Assembly (NCBI GenBank): GCA_021298395.1
Contig: JAJTFH010000019.1
Coordinates: forward strand, 1-35,901
Length of the DNA: 35,901 nucleotides
Direction: 5' to 3'
Origin: Gemmatimonadota bacterium
Lineage (GTDB): Bacteria; Gemmatimonadota; Gemmatimonadetes; Gemmatimonadales; Gemmatimonadaceae
Shown: in pieces, positions 8,069 through 15,746 of the stretch
How the letters are laid out: the number at the start of each line of letters is the position of its first letter
Numbering within the stretch: position 1 is the stretch's first letter
Program-made: the position numbers and the translations under genes
The notes under the pieces: model-generated
Databases searched by the model: none
What the model was told of the DNA's origin: nothing
The model's input: only the letters and a program-made list of their open reading frames with translations

Positions 8069-8856
8069 TTGCCGTAGCGGCCCTGCAGGGTGCGCCGCAC
8101 CCACTGCGGCAGGTAGCGCAGCGCGAGCACGATCAGCTGGTAGCGCTTCCCGGGGACGATGACCACCGGTCCGCCACCGAAGATCGCGTCGAGCGACTCG
8201 CGCACCACACGGTCGGCGTCGAGCCACATGAAGGCGGGGATCCCCACCGACTTGTCGATCCCCGCGCGATCGTGGAACTCGGTGTGGGTGAAGCCGGGGC
8301 AGAGCGCCTGCACGGAGACACCGGTGCCTTGGAGCTCCATCGCGAGCCCCTCGCAGAAGACCCGCTGGTACGCCTTGGTTGCGCAGTAGTTCACGTTCCC
8401 GGGGCTCGCGGTGAAGGAGGCGACCGAGGCGACGACGATGATCCGCCCCTGCGTCCGCTGGATCATCCCCGGGAGCGCGGCGTAGGTGAGGCGCATCGCC
8501 GCCTGCACATGGAGGTCGAGCATCCCGAGCTGCTCCCGCTCGGGGCGGTTCGCGAGCTTCCCCTTGGTCCCGAAGCCGGCGTTGTTCACGAGCACGCTGA
8601 CGCGGGCGTCGGCGGCGAGCCGTTCGCAGAGCCGCGTGACCTCGTCGGTCTTGATCAGGTCGCAAGGGAAGGGCTCCGCGACGATCCCGTGGCGCTTGGA
8701 CAGCTCGGCGCCGAGTTCGGCGAGGCGGGCCCCGTCACGGGCGACGAGGAGGAGGTCGAAGCCGCGGGCCGCGAGCTGGGCGGCGAACGCCTTGCCGAGG
8801 CCGGCGGAGGCCCCGGTGACGACGGCGAGAGGACGGATGGCGGAGGCGTGGGTCAT
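8056..8856 (-). CDS. Short-chain dehydrogenase/reductase
   Basis: This is a 266-residue classical SDR. The Rossmann motif TGASAGLG is at 14-21, NNAG at 91-94, the catalytic Ser near 144 and Y157-xxx-K161 (NYCATKAY). The C-terminal tail after residue 210 is extended and ends with basic residues, as in the DltE/YqjQ-like group of SDRs. The substrate is not predictable. It follows the DUF4345-like gene by 25 nt on the same strand and is probably co-transcribed. It ends inside the terminator shared with gcdH. Confidence 0.88.
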   Translation of the reverse strand: MTHASAIRPLAVVTGASAGLGKAFAAQLAARGFDLLLVARDGARLAELGAELSKRHGIVAEPFPCDLIKTDEVTRLCERLAADARVSVLVNNAGFGTKGKLANRPEREQLGMLDLHVQAAMRLTYAALPGMIQRTQGRIIVVASVASFTASPGNVNYCATKAYQRVFCEGLAMELQGTGVSVQALCPGFTHTEFHDRAGIDKSVGIPAFMWLDADRVVRESLDAIFGGGPVVIVPGKRYQLIVLALRYLPQWVRRTLQGRYGKART

Positions 8857-8881
8857 AGAGACTGGAGGGGAGTCGCTGAGT

Positions 8882-9220
8882 TTACGGAGCGAGCAGGAGC
8901 ACTGAGACCAGCGCTTCGATCACGAGGCCGGCGATGTTTTCCTTGGTCCGGGAACGGTCGATCAGGAACGACGCCGCGCGAGCGAGGCATGCCCCTCCCC
9001 AGGCGGCACCGAGCACGAGGGCGGCATCGCGACGCCCGATGAGGATGACGGCGAGGCCTGCACCGACGAAGAACCCACCGTAGGTCGCTCGCACCTCAGA
9101 CAGTCCGAGGGGGCTCGGGAGGGCGAGTCCGATGACACGGCTCACCGGTCGAGGCCAGACGAGGCCAAGGAGGCCGGCGGCGATCGATATCGCCGCGCCG
9201 ATGAATCCGGTGAGGCTCAC
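8882..9220 (-). CDS. Small four-helix membrane protein, DUF4345-like
   Basis: The protein has 112 residues, starts at GTG, and consists mainly of about four hydrophobic helices. The segment SEVRATYGGFFVGAGLAV (helix 2) matches the RATYGG signature of DUF4345 proteins. The function of that family is unknown. The GTG overlaps the stop of a short upstream reading frame as GTGA, suggesting that translation is coupled to it. The SDR gene follows 25 nt later. Confidence 0.7.
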   Translation of the reverse strand: MSLTGFIGAAISIAAGLLGLVWPRPVSRVIGLALPSPLGLSEVRATYGGFFVGAGLAVILIGRRDAALVLGAAWGGACLARAASFLIDRSRTKENIAGLVIEALVSVLLLAP

Positions 9221-9267
9221 GCGGCCCCGAGTGGAACGAGGGCCGGCGCACTGGCGGAGGTGGCCAT
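9217..9267 (-). CDS. Possible 16-residue leader peptide
   Basis: An ATG at 9267 opens a 16-codon frame (MATSASAPALVPLGAA) whose TGA overlaps the GTG of the DUF4345-like gene. A TAGCTT box lies 7 nt before the ATG, the spacing of a leaderless promoter. The peptide has no recognisable domain. It may serve only to deliver ribosomes to the following GTG, or be chance. An alternative is that translation begins only at 9220. Confidence 0.35.
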   Translation of the reverse strand: MATSASAPALVPLGAA

Positions 9268-9274
9268 GGAGCGA

Positions 9275-9280
9275 AAGCTA
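9275..9280 (-). promoter_or_regulatory. Possible -10 box for the leader/DUF4345/SDR transcript
   Basis: The minus strand reads TAGCTT, 7 nt before the ATG at 9267. It is back to back with TAGTAT on the plus strand at 9303, only 22 nt away. Confidence 0.4.
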
Positions 9281-9302
9281 ACCCTGACGACGGAATCGGC
9301 AT

Positions 9303-9308
9303 TAGTAT
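9303..9308 (+). promoter_or_regulatory. Possible -10 box, leaderless start of the hydroxylase gene
   Basis: TAGTAT lies 6 nt before the ATG at 9315 with no room for a ribosome binding site. This supports 9315 over the in-frame TTG at 9309 as the start. Confidence 0.45.
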
Positions 9309-9314
9309 TTGGGC

Positions 9315-10625
9315 ATGCATGTCATCCGGGCCGCGATCCCCCTCTTCTTCCTGTGCATCCTCCTCGAACTCCTCTGGAGCCAGCGGGCGGGACGGCGGAT
9401 GTTCCGGCTGAACGACTCGCTCTCCGATCTCAGTTGCGGGGTCCTGAGTCAGATGGTGGGGATCTTCGACAAGGCGCTCACGATCGGGGCGTTCATCTGG
9501 GTGGCGGAGCACCTCCGGATGCAGCGGGCGCTCCCCTTCGTGTCGGAATGGCCGAACCGATCGGTGGTCCTCGGTGGGGCGGATGGGGCACCGTGGGAGA
9601 TCGACGCTGCCGCGCTCGCCGCCTGGGTCATCGCCTTCGTCCTGGTCGACCTCTGCTACTACTGGTCGCACCGGATGTCCCATGAGGTGAACGTCCTCTG
9701 GGCCGGCCATGTGGTGCACCATCAGAGCGAGGAGTTCAATCTCGCCGTCGCGCTCCGACAGGCGTCGATCGGCAAGGCCATGACCTGGGTCTTCTATCTG
9801 CCGCTCGCGCTCATCGGGATGCCGTGGCAGCTCTTCGTCGTGAGCCATGGGATCAATCTCATCTATCAGTTCATCATCCACACCCGTGCCGTCGGGAAGA
9901 TGGGGCGCCTCACGGAGTGGGTGCTCAACACCCCGAGTCATCATCGGGTGCATCACGGGGTGAACCCGAAATATCAGGATAAGAACTACGCCGGCGTCTT
10001 CATCCTGTTCGATCGGTGGTTCGGCACCTATCAAGGGGAGGAAGAGGAGCCGGTCTACGGCATCACCAAGCCGCTCCGCAGCTGGAATCCGCTCTGGGCG
10101 AACCTCCACGTGTTCGTCCAGATGGCCCGGGACGTCCGCCGGACGCCGGCCTGGGGGGACCGTCTGCGCATCGTCTTCGGCCGGCCCGGGTGGCGGCCCG
10201 CAGCGCTCGGAGGGCCGGAGCTTCCGCCGGAGGTGTCCACCCAGACCTTCGAGAAGTTCGATCCCCCCGTCCCCGGGCCGCTGGCGGCCTATGGCTTCGC
10301 GCAGTTCTTGGTGGCGATCGCGGCGGCGTTGGTGATCCTGCGGGCCGCGACGCAGGGGATCGACGCCGGCTTGGCCGCCGCGGCCTTCTTCGTGGTGGTC
10401 GCCCTGGCCGGGGTCGCGGGGGTCTTCGAGCGGGCGCAGTGGGCCCGTCCGCTCGAGACGGCGCGGCTGGTGGCGCTGGGGTGCGCCTGCGCGGTCCTCG
10501 CCCTGACCGGACAGGGGCCGGCGATCCTCCCCTGGGTCGGCGTGGCCTTCGCCCTGGTCTCGCTGGGGGTGCTCTGGCGGTATCGTGCGGCCCTGACCGA
10601 GGTCGAGCTCGCGCCGATCATGTGA
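9315..10625 (+). CDS. Fatty acid hydroxylase / sterol desaturase family membrane protein (AGMO-like)
   Basis: This is a 436-residue integral membrane di-iron protein. The eight-histidine pattern of the family is complete: H119-xxx-H123 (SHRMSH), H132-xx-HH136 (HVVHHQS) and HH210-xx-HH214 (HHRVHHG), with a further His in the VSHGINLIYQFIIH helix. The segment after the last box (KYQDKNYAGVFILFDRWFGT) and the C-terminal extension from about residue 300, with about four further hydrophobic helices, resemble alkylglycerol monooxygenase (TMEM195) more than C4-sterol oxidases. The likely reaction is O2-dependent hydroxylation of a lipid, with the substrate unknown. It is transcribed divergently from the DUF4345-like gene. 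The gap before etfB is 72 nt. Confidence 0.85.
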   Translation: MHVIRAAIPLFFLCILLELLWSQRAGRRMFRLNDSLSDLSCGVLSQMVGIFDKALTIGAFIWVAEHLRMQRALPFVSEWPNRSVVLGGADGAPWEIDAAALAAWVIAFVLVDLCYYWSHRMSHEVNVLWAGHVVHHQSEEFNLAVALRQASIGKAMTWVFYLPLALIGMPWQLFVVSHGINLIYQFIIHTRAVGKMGRLTEWVLNTPSHHRVHHGVNPKYQDKNYAGVFILFDRWFGTYQGEEEEPVYGITKPLRSWNPLWANLHVFVQMARDVRRTPAWGDRLRIVFGRPGWRPAALGGPELPPEVSTQTFEKFDPPVPGPLAAYGFAQFLVAIAAALVILRAATQGIDAGLAAAAFFVVVALAGVAGVFERAQWARPLETARLVALGCACAVLALTGQGPAILPWVGVAFALVSLGVLWRYRAALTEVELAPIM

Positions 10626-10663
10626 GGCGGGGGCCGAGGCTCCCGTTGCCCCAGACCGCTCGA

Positions 10664-10669
10664 TAACTT
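10664..10669 (+). promoter_or_regulatory. Possible -10 box for the etfB-etfA-etfD operon
   Basis: TAACTT lies 28 nt before the GTG of etfB. It resembles the other boxes in the window (TAGCTT, TACCTT, TAACAT), but the distance implies a leader of about 20 nt. Confidence 0.3.
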
Positions 10670-10697
10670 CCGGCCGTCTCTCACCTGGATCCTCGCA

Positions 10698-11450
10698 GTG
10701 AAGATCGCCGTCTGCATCAAGCGGGTCCCCGACATGGACGTCCGCTTCAAGATCGCCCCCTCCGGCACCGCCGTGGACGAGACGGGGCTCAAGTTCGATA
10801 TCTCCGACTTCGACGGGTACGCCGTGGAGGCCGCGCTCCAGATCAAGGAGAAGCTCAACGCCGGTGAGGTCGTCGTGATCTCGCTCGGCGGTGACGTCGT
10901 GCAGGAGACGCTGCGGAAGGCGATGTCGATGGGCGCCGACCGCGCGGTGCAGCTCAAGGCCGACGGTACGCACGTCGACTCCTTCGCGATCGCCTCGGCG
11001 CTCGCCGCGGAGCTCAAGGACGGCGGCTACGACCTGATCATGTTCGGGCGCATGTCGATCGACACCGCGCACGGCGTGACGGGCGCGATCGTCGCCGAGC
11101 TGCTCGGCCTCCCCTGCGTGAACGCGATCTCCAAGCTCGAGTTCGACGGCCGCACCGCGAAGATGCGGCGCGAGCTCGAGGGGGCGTATGAGCTCGTCGA
11201 GTGCGCGCTCCCCGCCGTCGTCACCATCGATGAGGGGATCGCGCGACCGCGCTATCCCTCCCTCAAGGGGATCATGGCCGCCAAGAAGAAGCCCCTCGAG
11301 TCGAAGCCCGCGCAGCTCCCGGCCGCACGGCTCTCGCTCGACGCCCTCGCGCTCCCGCCCGAGCGGGCCGCGGGCCGCATCATCGGGGAGGGCACCGCTG
11401 CCGTCCCCGAACTCGTCCGTCTCCTCAAGGAAGAGGCGAAGGTCCTCTGA
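10698..11450 (+). CDS. etfB: Electron transfer flavoprotein, beta subunit
   Basis: The protein has 250 residues and starts at GTG (MKIAVCIKRVPD). ETF-beta hallmarks are DISDFDGYAVEAALQIKE, GADRAVQL, the AMP-binding stretch DLIMFGRMSIDTAHGVTGAI, and the recognition loop region ARPRYPSLKGIMAAKKKPLE used to dock to acyl-CoA dehydrogenases. EtfAB is a soluble FAD/AMP heterodimer that collects electrons from dehydrogenases such as GcdH and delivers them to a membrane oxidoreductase. The stop overlaps the etfA start (ATGA), giving equimolar coupling. Confidence 0.95.
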   Translation: MKIAVCIKRVPDMDVRFKIAPSGTAVDETGLKFDISDFDGYAVEAALQIKEKLNAGEVVVISLGGDVVQETLRKAMSMGADRAVQLKADGTHVDSFAIASALAAELKDGGYDLIMFGRMSIDTAHGVTGAIVAELLGLPCVNAISKLEFDGRTAKMRRELEGAYELVECALPAVVTIDEGIARPRYPSLKGIMAAKKKPLESKPAQLPAARLSLDALALPPERAAGRIIGEGTAAVPELVRLLKEEAKVL

Positions 11451-12430
11451 TGAGCGCACACGTCCTCGCATTCGCCGAGTCGCGCGGTGGTGAGCTCCGC
11501 CGCGCCGCCCTCGAAGCCATCACCGCCGCCCGCCGCATCGCCGATGCGCGCGGTGGGCAGGTGCACGCGATCCTCTTCGGCGCCCCTGGCATCGGGGCGC
11601 ATGCCGCCGCGCTCGGTGCGCATGGCGCCGATCGCGTGCTCGTGGTGGAGCACGCCGGCTTCGCGCACAACAATCCCGAGGCCGTCGCCGCGACGATCGC
11701 GGCGAAGATGAGCGGGTACGGCGCCTTCGTCGCCACCGCGTCGGCCACGGGGAAGGATGTCGCCCCCCGCGTCGCGGCCACGTTGCAGGTCCCGATGGCC
11801 GCTGATGCCACCGCCTTCGAGGTGAAGGGGGAGGCGATCACCGTCACCCACCCCGGGTATACGGGGAAGATCCTGCAGTCGCTCACGCTGACTGCCTCGC
11901 CCGCGATCCTCTCGGTGCGCGCCGGGGCCTATCTCCCCGTGGCGAACGCCAAGGCGGGGGAGGTCGAGGCGATGGCGCCGGTGGCCGATCCCGCTGCGAG
12001 TCGCGTGCGCGTGACCGAGACCGCGGCGGGCAACACCGCGAAGCTCGACCTCGGCGAGGCGCCGGTGATCGTCTCCGGCGGACGCGGACTGAAGGAGGCC
12101 GCCAACTTCTCGCTGGTGGAGGCGCTCGCCGCCGCCTTCGGGAATGCCGCCGTCGGGGCGACGCGCGCCGTCACCGATGATGGGTGGCGCCCGCACGCCG
12201 ATCAGATCGGTCAGACCGGGCGGCTCGTGAGCCCCGACCTCTACATCGCCTGCGGGATCTCCGGCGCGATCCAGCATCTCGCCGGGATGCGCACCGCCAA
12301 GACGATCGTGGCGATCAACAAGGACAAGGAGGCCCCGATCTTCAAGGTGGCCGACTACGGGGTGGTGGGGGATGTGCTCGAGATCCTCCCCGTGCTGACG
12401 GAGGCGGTGAGGCGGGCGAAGGCGTCGTAG
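11450..12430 (+). CDS. etfA: Electron transfer flavoprotein, alpha subunit
   Basis: The protein has 326 residues. The N-terminal domain pairs with EtfB. The C-terminal FAD domain carries the standard blocks SGGRGLK near residue 205, [43 protein letters not shown], and [20 protein letters not shown]. There is no insertion or [4Fe-4S] N-terminal domain, so it is a classical group 1 ETF rather than a bifurcating one; this assignment is from length and composition only. It lies between etfB (4-nt overlap) and the EtfD-like gene (15 nt gap). Confidence 0.95.
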   Translation: MSAHVLAFAESRGGELRRAALEAITAARRIADARGGQVHAILFGAPGIGAHAAALGAHGADRVLVVEHAGFAHNNPEAVAATIAAKMSGYGAFVATASATGKDVAPRVAATLQVPMAADATAFEVKGEAITVTHPGYTGKILQSLTLTASPAILSVRAGAYLPVANAKAGEVEAMAPVADPAASRVRVTETAAGNTAKLDLGEAPVIVSGGRGLKEAANFSLVEALAAAFGNAAVGATRAVTDDGWRPHADQIGQTGRLVSPDLYIACGISGAIQHLAGMRTAKTIVAINKDKEAPIFKVADYGVVGDVLEILPVLTEAVRRAKAS

Positions 12431-12432
12431 CC

Positions 12433-12438
12433 TACCTT
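12433..12438 (+). promoter_or_regulatory. Possible -10 box directly before the EtfD-like gene
   Basis: TACCTT, followed by a run of T, lies 7 nt before the ATG at 12446. An internal leaderless promoter would let the membrane subunit be made separately from EtfBA. Confidence 0.35.
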
Positions 12439-12445
12439 TTTGGGC

Positions 12446-14506
12446 ATGACCGTCGCCAACGCCCTCTTCCTCGCGATCCTCCTCCTCGCCGTCGGCTTCT
12501 TCGCGGCGAACGTCCAACGCCTCGTCGGCTACCTGCGGATCGGTCGGCTCGACGACGCCCGATGGACCGAGATCCCCACGCGCCTGGGGAACCTCTTCAC
12601 GATCGGGATCTTCCAGTCGAAGATCTTCCGCGACTCGATCGCGGGGCCGATGCACGCCCTCATCTTCTGGGGGTTCGTCATCCTCGGCGCCGGGACGACC
12701 GAGATGCTCATCACGGGGGTCGTCCCCTCGTTCGGGTACGAGCACCTCCTCCCCGAGCCCCTCTATCGCGGCTACGTCCTGAGCCAGGAAGGGTTCGCGG
12801 CGATCGTCCTCGCGATGGTCGCGATGGCGCTCTGGCGCCGCCTCACCAAGCGGGTGAAGCGCCTCGAAGGGGCGGAGACCCACCCGAACGATCCCCTCCT
12901 GATCCTCTCGTGGATCGGCGCGCTGATGGTCACGATGTTCCTCACCGAGGCCTTCGCGATCGTCGCCGAGCCGGTGGCCCTCGGTGGGATGCGGCCGGTG
13001 AGCTACCCGCTCGCGATCGCGCTGACGCAGATCGGGTTCGCACCGGGGATGCCGACCCCCGCGCTGATGCACGACCTCTGGTGGTGGGCGCACGCGCTCC
13101 TCGTGATCGGCTTCCTGAACTATCTGCCGTACTCGAAGCACCTGCATGTGGTCGCCTCGCTCCCCAACACCTATCTCTCGAACACGAGCGGGCCCGGGGT
13201 CGTCGGGGCCGTCCGCCCCATGGACTTCGAGGGGGCCGACGCCGAGCAGTTCGGGGCAAAGGACGTGGAGCATCTGAGCTGGAAGTCCCTCCTCGACGGC
13301 TTCGCCTGCACCGAGTGCGGGCGCTGCACCGCGGTCTGCCCGGCCAACACCACCGGGAAGCTCCTCTCACCGCGGAAGATCATGATCAACGTCCGCGAGC
13401 GACTCGAGGAGAAGGCGCCCTGGATGGTGCCGGGGGAGGGGGGCGTCCTCACGCTCAGCCCCGATGCCCCGGCGGCGATCGCCGAGCGCTCGCTCCTCGA
13501 CGGCTACATCACCGAGGAGGAGCTCTGGGCCTGCACCTCGTGCCGTGCCTGTGTGTATGAGTGCCCGGTCTCGATCGATCAGCTCTCGGTGATCACCGAG
13601 CTCCGCCGCAATCTCGTCCTTTCGGAGTCACGCTTCCCTGAGGAGCTGATGCCCGCCTTCGAGGCGATGGAGACGAGCGGGTCGCCCTGGTCGTTCGATC
13701 CCGGGGATCGCGCGAAGTGGGCGGAGGGGATGGAGATCCCGACGATGGCCGAGATGGCGGCGCGCGGCGAGCGTCCCGATGTGTTGTACTGGGTCGGGTG
13801 CATGGGATCGTTCGACGATCGCGCCAAGAAGACGACCGTCGCCTTCGCCAAGATCCTGCAGGCCGCCGGCGTGCGCTTCGCGATCCTCGGTCAAGAGGAG
13901 AAGTGCAACGGCGATCCGGCCCGCCGCATGGGGAACGAGTACCTCTATCAGACCCTCGCCAAGGACAACGTCGAGACCCTCGGGCGCTACGGCGTCCGCA
14001 CGGTGGTGACGGCCTGCCCGCACTGCTTCCATCAGCTCGGGAACGAATATCCGCAGTTCGGTGGGGAGTACGAGGTGATCCATCACGCCACCTACATCGA
14101 GCATCTCCTCGCCGAGGGGCGGGTTCCGATCCGGCAGGATCTCCATGCGCCGGTGCGCACCTTCACCTATCACGACTCCTGCTACCTCGGGCGCTATAAC
14201 GACATCTATGACGCGCCGCGTGAGACGCTCAAGCGCGCCCTCCCGGTGGTGAACCTTGTCGAGATGGATCGCTCGCACGATAAGGGGCTCTGCTGCGGCG
14301 CCGGGGGCGGCCGGATGTGGATGGAGGAGACGGTCGGGAAGCGGATCAACGTCGAGCGCGCCGAGGAGGCGCTGGCGACGCAGGCCGATGCCGTCGCGGT
14401 GGCCTGTCCCTTCTGCATGACGATGATGGCCGACGGGGTGAAGGCGCAGGGGGCCGAGGTCCCTGTGCTCGACATCGCCGAGGTCGTCGCGGAACAGCTG
14501 GGCTGA
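12446..14506 (+). CDS. etfD: EtfD-type ETF:quinone oxidoreductase (membrane Fe-S/CCG protein)
   Basis: From the ATG at 12446 the protein has 686 residues; an in-frame TTG at 12440 is less likely. Residues 1-260 form about five to six membrane helices like the haem-b subunit of nitrate reductase (NarI type). Next come two [4Fe-4S] ferredoxin motifs starting near Cys288 ([12 protein letters not shown]) and Cys363 ([12 protein letters not shown]). The C-terminal half holds two CCG-type domains with [44 protein letters not shown] and CPFCMTMM. This architecture is that of EtfD/EMO, which passes electrons from ETF to menaquinone. Adjacency to etfBA supports that role. A heterodisulfide-reductase-like or lactate-oxidase function is less likely in this context. 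Confidence 0.88.
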   Translation: MTVANALFLAILLLAVGFFAANVQRLVGYLRIGRLDDARWTEIPTRLGNLFTIGIFQSKIFRDSIAGPMHALIFWGFVILGAGTTEMLITGVVPSFGYEHLLPEPLYRGYVLSQEGFAAIVLAMVAMALWRRLTKRVKRLEGAETHPNDPLLILSWIGALMVTMFLTEAFAIVAEPVALGGMRPVSYPLAIALTQIGFAPGMPTPALMHDLWWWAHALLVIGFLNYLPYSKHLHVVASLPNTYLSNTSGPGVVGAVRPMDFEGADAEQFGAKDVEHLSWKSLLDGFACTECGRCTAVCPANTTGKLLSPRKIMINVRERLEEKAPWMVPGEGGVLTLSPDAPAAIAERSLLDGYITEEELWACTSCRACVYECPVSIDQLSVITELRRNLVLSESRFPEELMPAFEAMETSGSPWSFDPGDRAKWAEGMEIPTMAEMAARGERPDVLYWVGCMGSFDDRAKKTTVAFAKILQAAGVRFAILGQEEKCNGDPARRMGNEYLYQTLAKDNVETLGRYGVRTVVTACPHCFHQLGNEYPQFGGEYEVIHHATYIEHLLAEGRVPIRQDLHAPVRTFTYHDSCYLGRYNDIYDAPRETLKRALPVVNLVEMDRSHDKGLCCGAGGGRMWMEETVGKRINVERAEEALATQADAVAVACPFCMTMMADGVKAQGAEVPVLDIAEVVAEQLG

Positions 14507-14509
14507 GCG

Positions 14510-14998
14510 ATGGCACGTGAGGAACGGCAGCTCCCGGATGGGTCGCTCGATCACCCGAATCTCCCGATCAAGCCGCCGTTCGTCTTTCTGATCGCGATGG
14601 TCGTCGGGGCGATCGGGCACTGGCTCGTCCCGCGGACCATCCGCCCGGAGGGGATGGCGTGGATCGGGCAGGGCGTCTTGCTCGCCGCGCTCCTCGGGAT
14701 CGCCTGGTTGGTCTGGACCTTCCGCCGGCATCGGACCGCGGTCGAGCCCTGGAAGGCGACCAAGGTGATCATCGACCATGGGCTCTATGCGAGGAGCCGG
14801 AATCCGATCTACCTCGGCTTCGCCCTCGCGCAGATCGGCGTGGCGCTCTGGGCCAACCAGCTCGCCATCCTGATCATGGTGCTCCCGGCGGTGGTGTTCA
14901 CCGATCGGGTGATCATCCGTCGCGAGGAGGCGTATCTCACTAAGAAGTTCGGAGCGCCGTACGAGGCGTACTGCACCAAGGTGCGGCGCTGGCTCTAA
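14510..14998 (+). CDS. Isoprenylcysteine carboxyl methyltransferase-like membrane protein
   Basis: The protein has 162 residues and starts 3 nt after the EtfD-like stop. After a hydrophilic N-terminus it has three or four membrane helices. The SAM-site signature of the ICMT/phospholipid methyltransferase group is present: HGLYARSRNPIYLGFAL (about residues 88-104), and near the C-terminus EEAYLTKKFGAPYEAYCTKV with the RxEE-like pair. Bacterial members are often annotated as ICMT but the methyl acceptor is unknown; lipid or quinone-related substrates are possible. It is probably in the etf transcript. A hairpin follows before the convergent methyltransferase gene. Confidence 0.82.
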   Translation: MAREERQLPDGSLDHPNLPIKPPFVFLIAMVVGAIGHWLVPRTIRPEGMAWIGQGVLLAALLGIAWLVWTFRRHRTAVEPWKATKVIIDHGLYARSRNPIYLGFALAQIGVALWANQLAILIMVLPAVVFTDRVIIRREEAYLTKKFGAPYEAYCTKVRRWL

Positions 14999-15018
14999 GG
15001 TGTGCTGGCTGACGGGAA

Positions 15019-15037
15019 CGGCGCCTCCGAGGCGCTG
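15019..15037. terminator. Hairpin between convergent genes
   Basis: A GCGCCT/AGGCGC stem with a 3-nt CCG loop, extendable to 8 bp with one G-T pair, lies in the 40-nt gap between two convergent genes. No T-run follows on either strand, so its terminator role is tentative. Confidence 0.4.
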
Positions 15038-15038
15038 A

Positions 15039-15746
15039 CTACCCTCTTCGGATCTCGTACACCGTCAACACATGATGCGCGAACGATCCCTCCGGAGCGG
15101 GGGGATGCACGGGGCGTCGCTCCTGATGCACCTCGCGATGCGTGAGCCCCAACGGACCGAGCGCATCCAGAAACTCCTGGAGCGCCACCCGTCCCTGATC
15201 CGAGATCAAGGCGCGGCCATCGGGTGCGAGCGCGCGGGCGATGAGCCCAGAGATCAGCGTCGCATGCGGACGCTCGTAGAGCACGTCCGCCGCGAGGATC
15301 AGGTCGAAGGTCCCAAGGTCGTCGGGGAGGGCGCGCCAATCGACCATGCGCGTCTCCGGTTCGCGTCCATTCGCCTGCAACGCATTCCGCGCGGCGAAGA
15401 GGAGGGCGTCCTCGTAATAATCGGTGGCGACCACGTCGTACCCGGCCCGCATCGCGGCGATCGTCACGAGGCCGATCCCACAGCCAAGCTCGAGGGCGCG
15501 CGGATGGTGGGGGGCATCAGCGGCGCCTAGCAACCGCTGCTCCGTAAGCAGATGATCGGCGAGCACCACCGCTGCCGGCCAGAGGTCGGCCCAGTACGGT
15601 AGCCGTTCATCGTACGCGAAATCCGCCTCACTGATCAGATCATCCGGGTTGCGCGGCTTCTCCAGCGTGATCCGCCTCCCACCGAGCGTGACCTCGGCCG
15701 TGCCCAGGACGAATCGGCGCTCGAGCGCGGCGAGGGCCTCCCTCAC
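15039..15746 (-). CDS. Class I SAM-dependent methyltransferase, METTL/lysine-methyltransferase-like
   Basis: The protein has 235 residues with a GTG start that overlaps the moeA stop as GTGA. The SAM-binding motif ALELGCGIGLVTIAA is near residues 84-98, the acidic loop after strand 2 is ATDYYEDAL, and the motif IV region is FDLILAADVLYERPH. The segment DERLPYWADLWPAAVVLADH (46-65) is typical of the Methyltransf_16/METTL21 protein-methyltransferase group. The target, probably a protein side chain, is unknown. It is the last gene of the long minus-strand operon. Confidence 0.82.
   Translation of the reverse strand: MREALAALERRFVLGTAEVTLGGRRITLEKPRNPDDLISEADFAYDERLPYWADLWPAAVVLADHLLTEQRLLGAADAPHHPRALELGCGIGLVTIAAMRAGYDVVATDYYEDALLFAARNALQANGREPETRMVDWRALPDDLGTFDLILAADVLYERPHATLISGLIARALAPDGRALISDQGRVALQEFLDALGPLGLTHREVHQERRPVHPPAPEGSFAHHVLTVYEIRRG

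Noticed and set aside
9096-11471. A 791-codon open frame on the minus strand
   Set aside because: It lies antisense to the well supported hydroxylase and etfB genes; its translation is low-complexity Arg/Glu/Gly/His-rich with no domain, a common artefact of GC-rich third positions.
11252-13273. A 673-codon open frame on the minus strand
   Set aside because: It is antisense to etfA and the EtfD-like gene; composition is biased to Arg/Asp/Gly/His and no motif is present.
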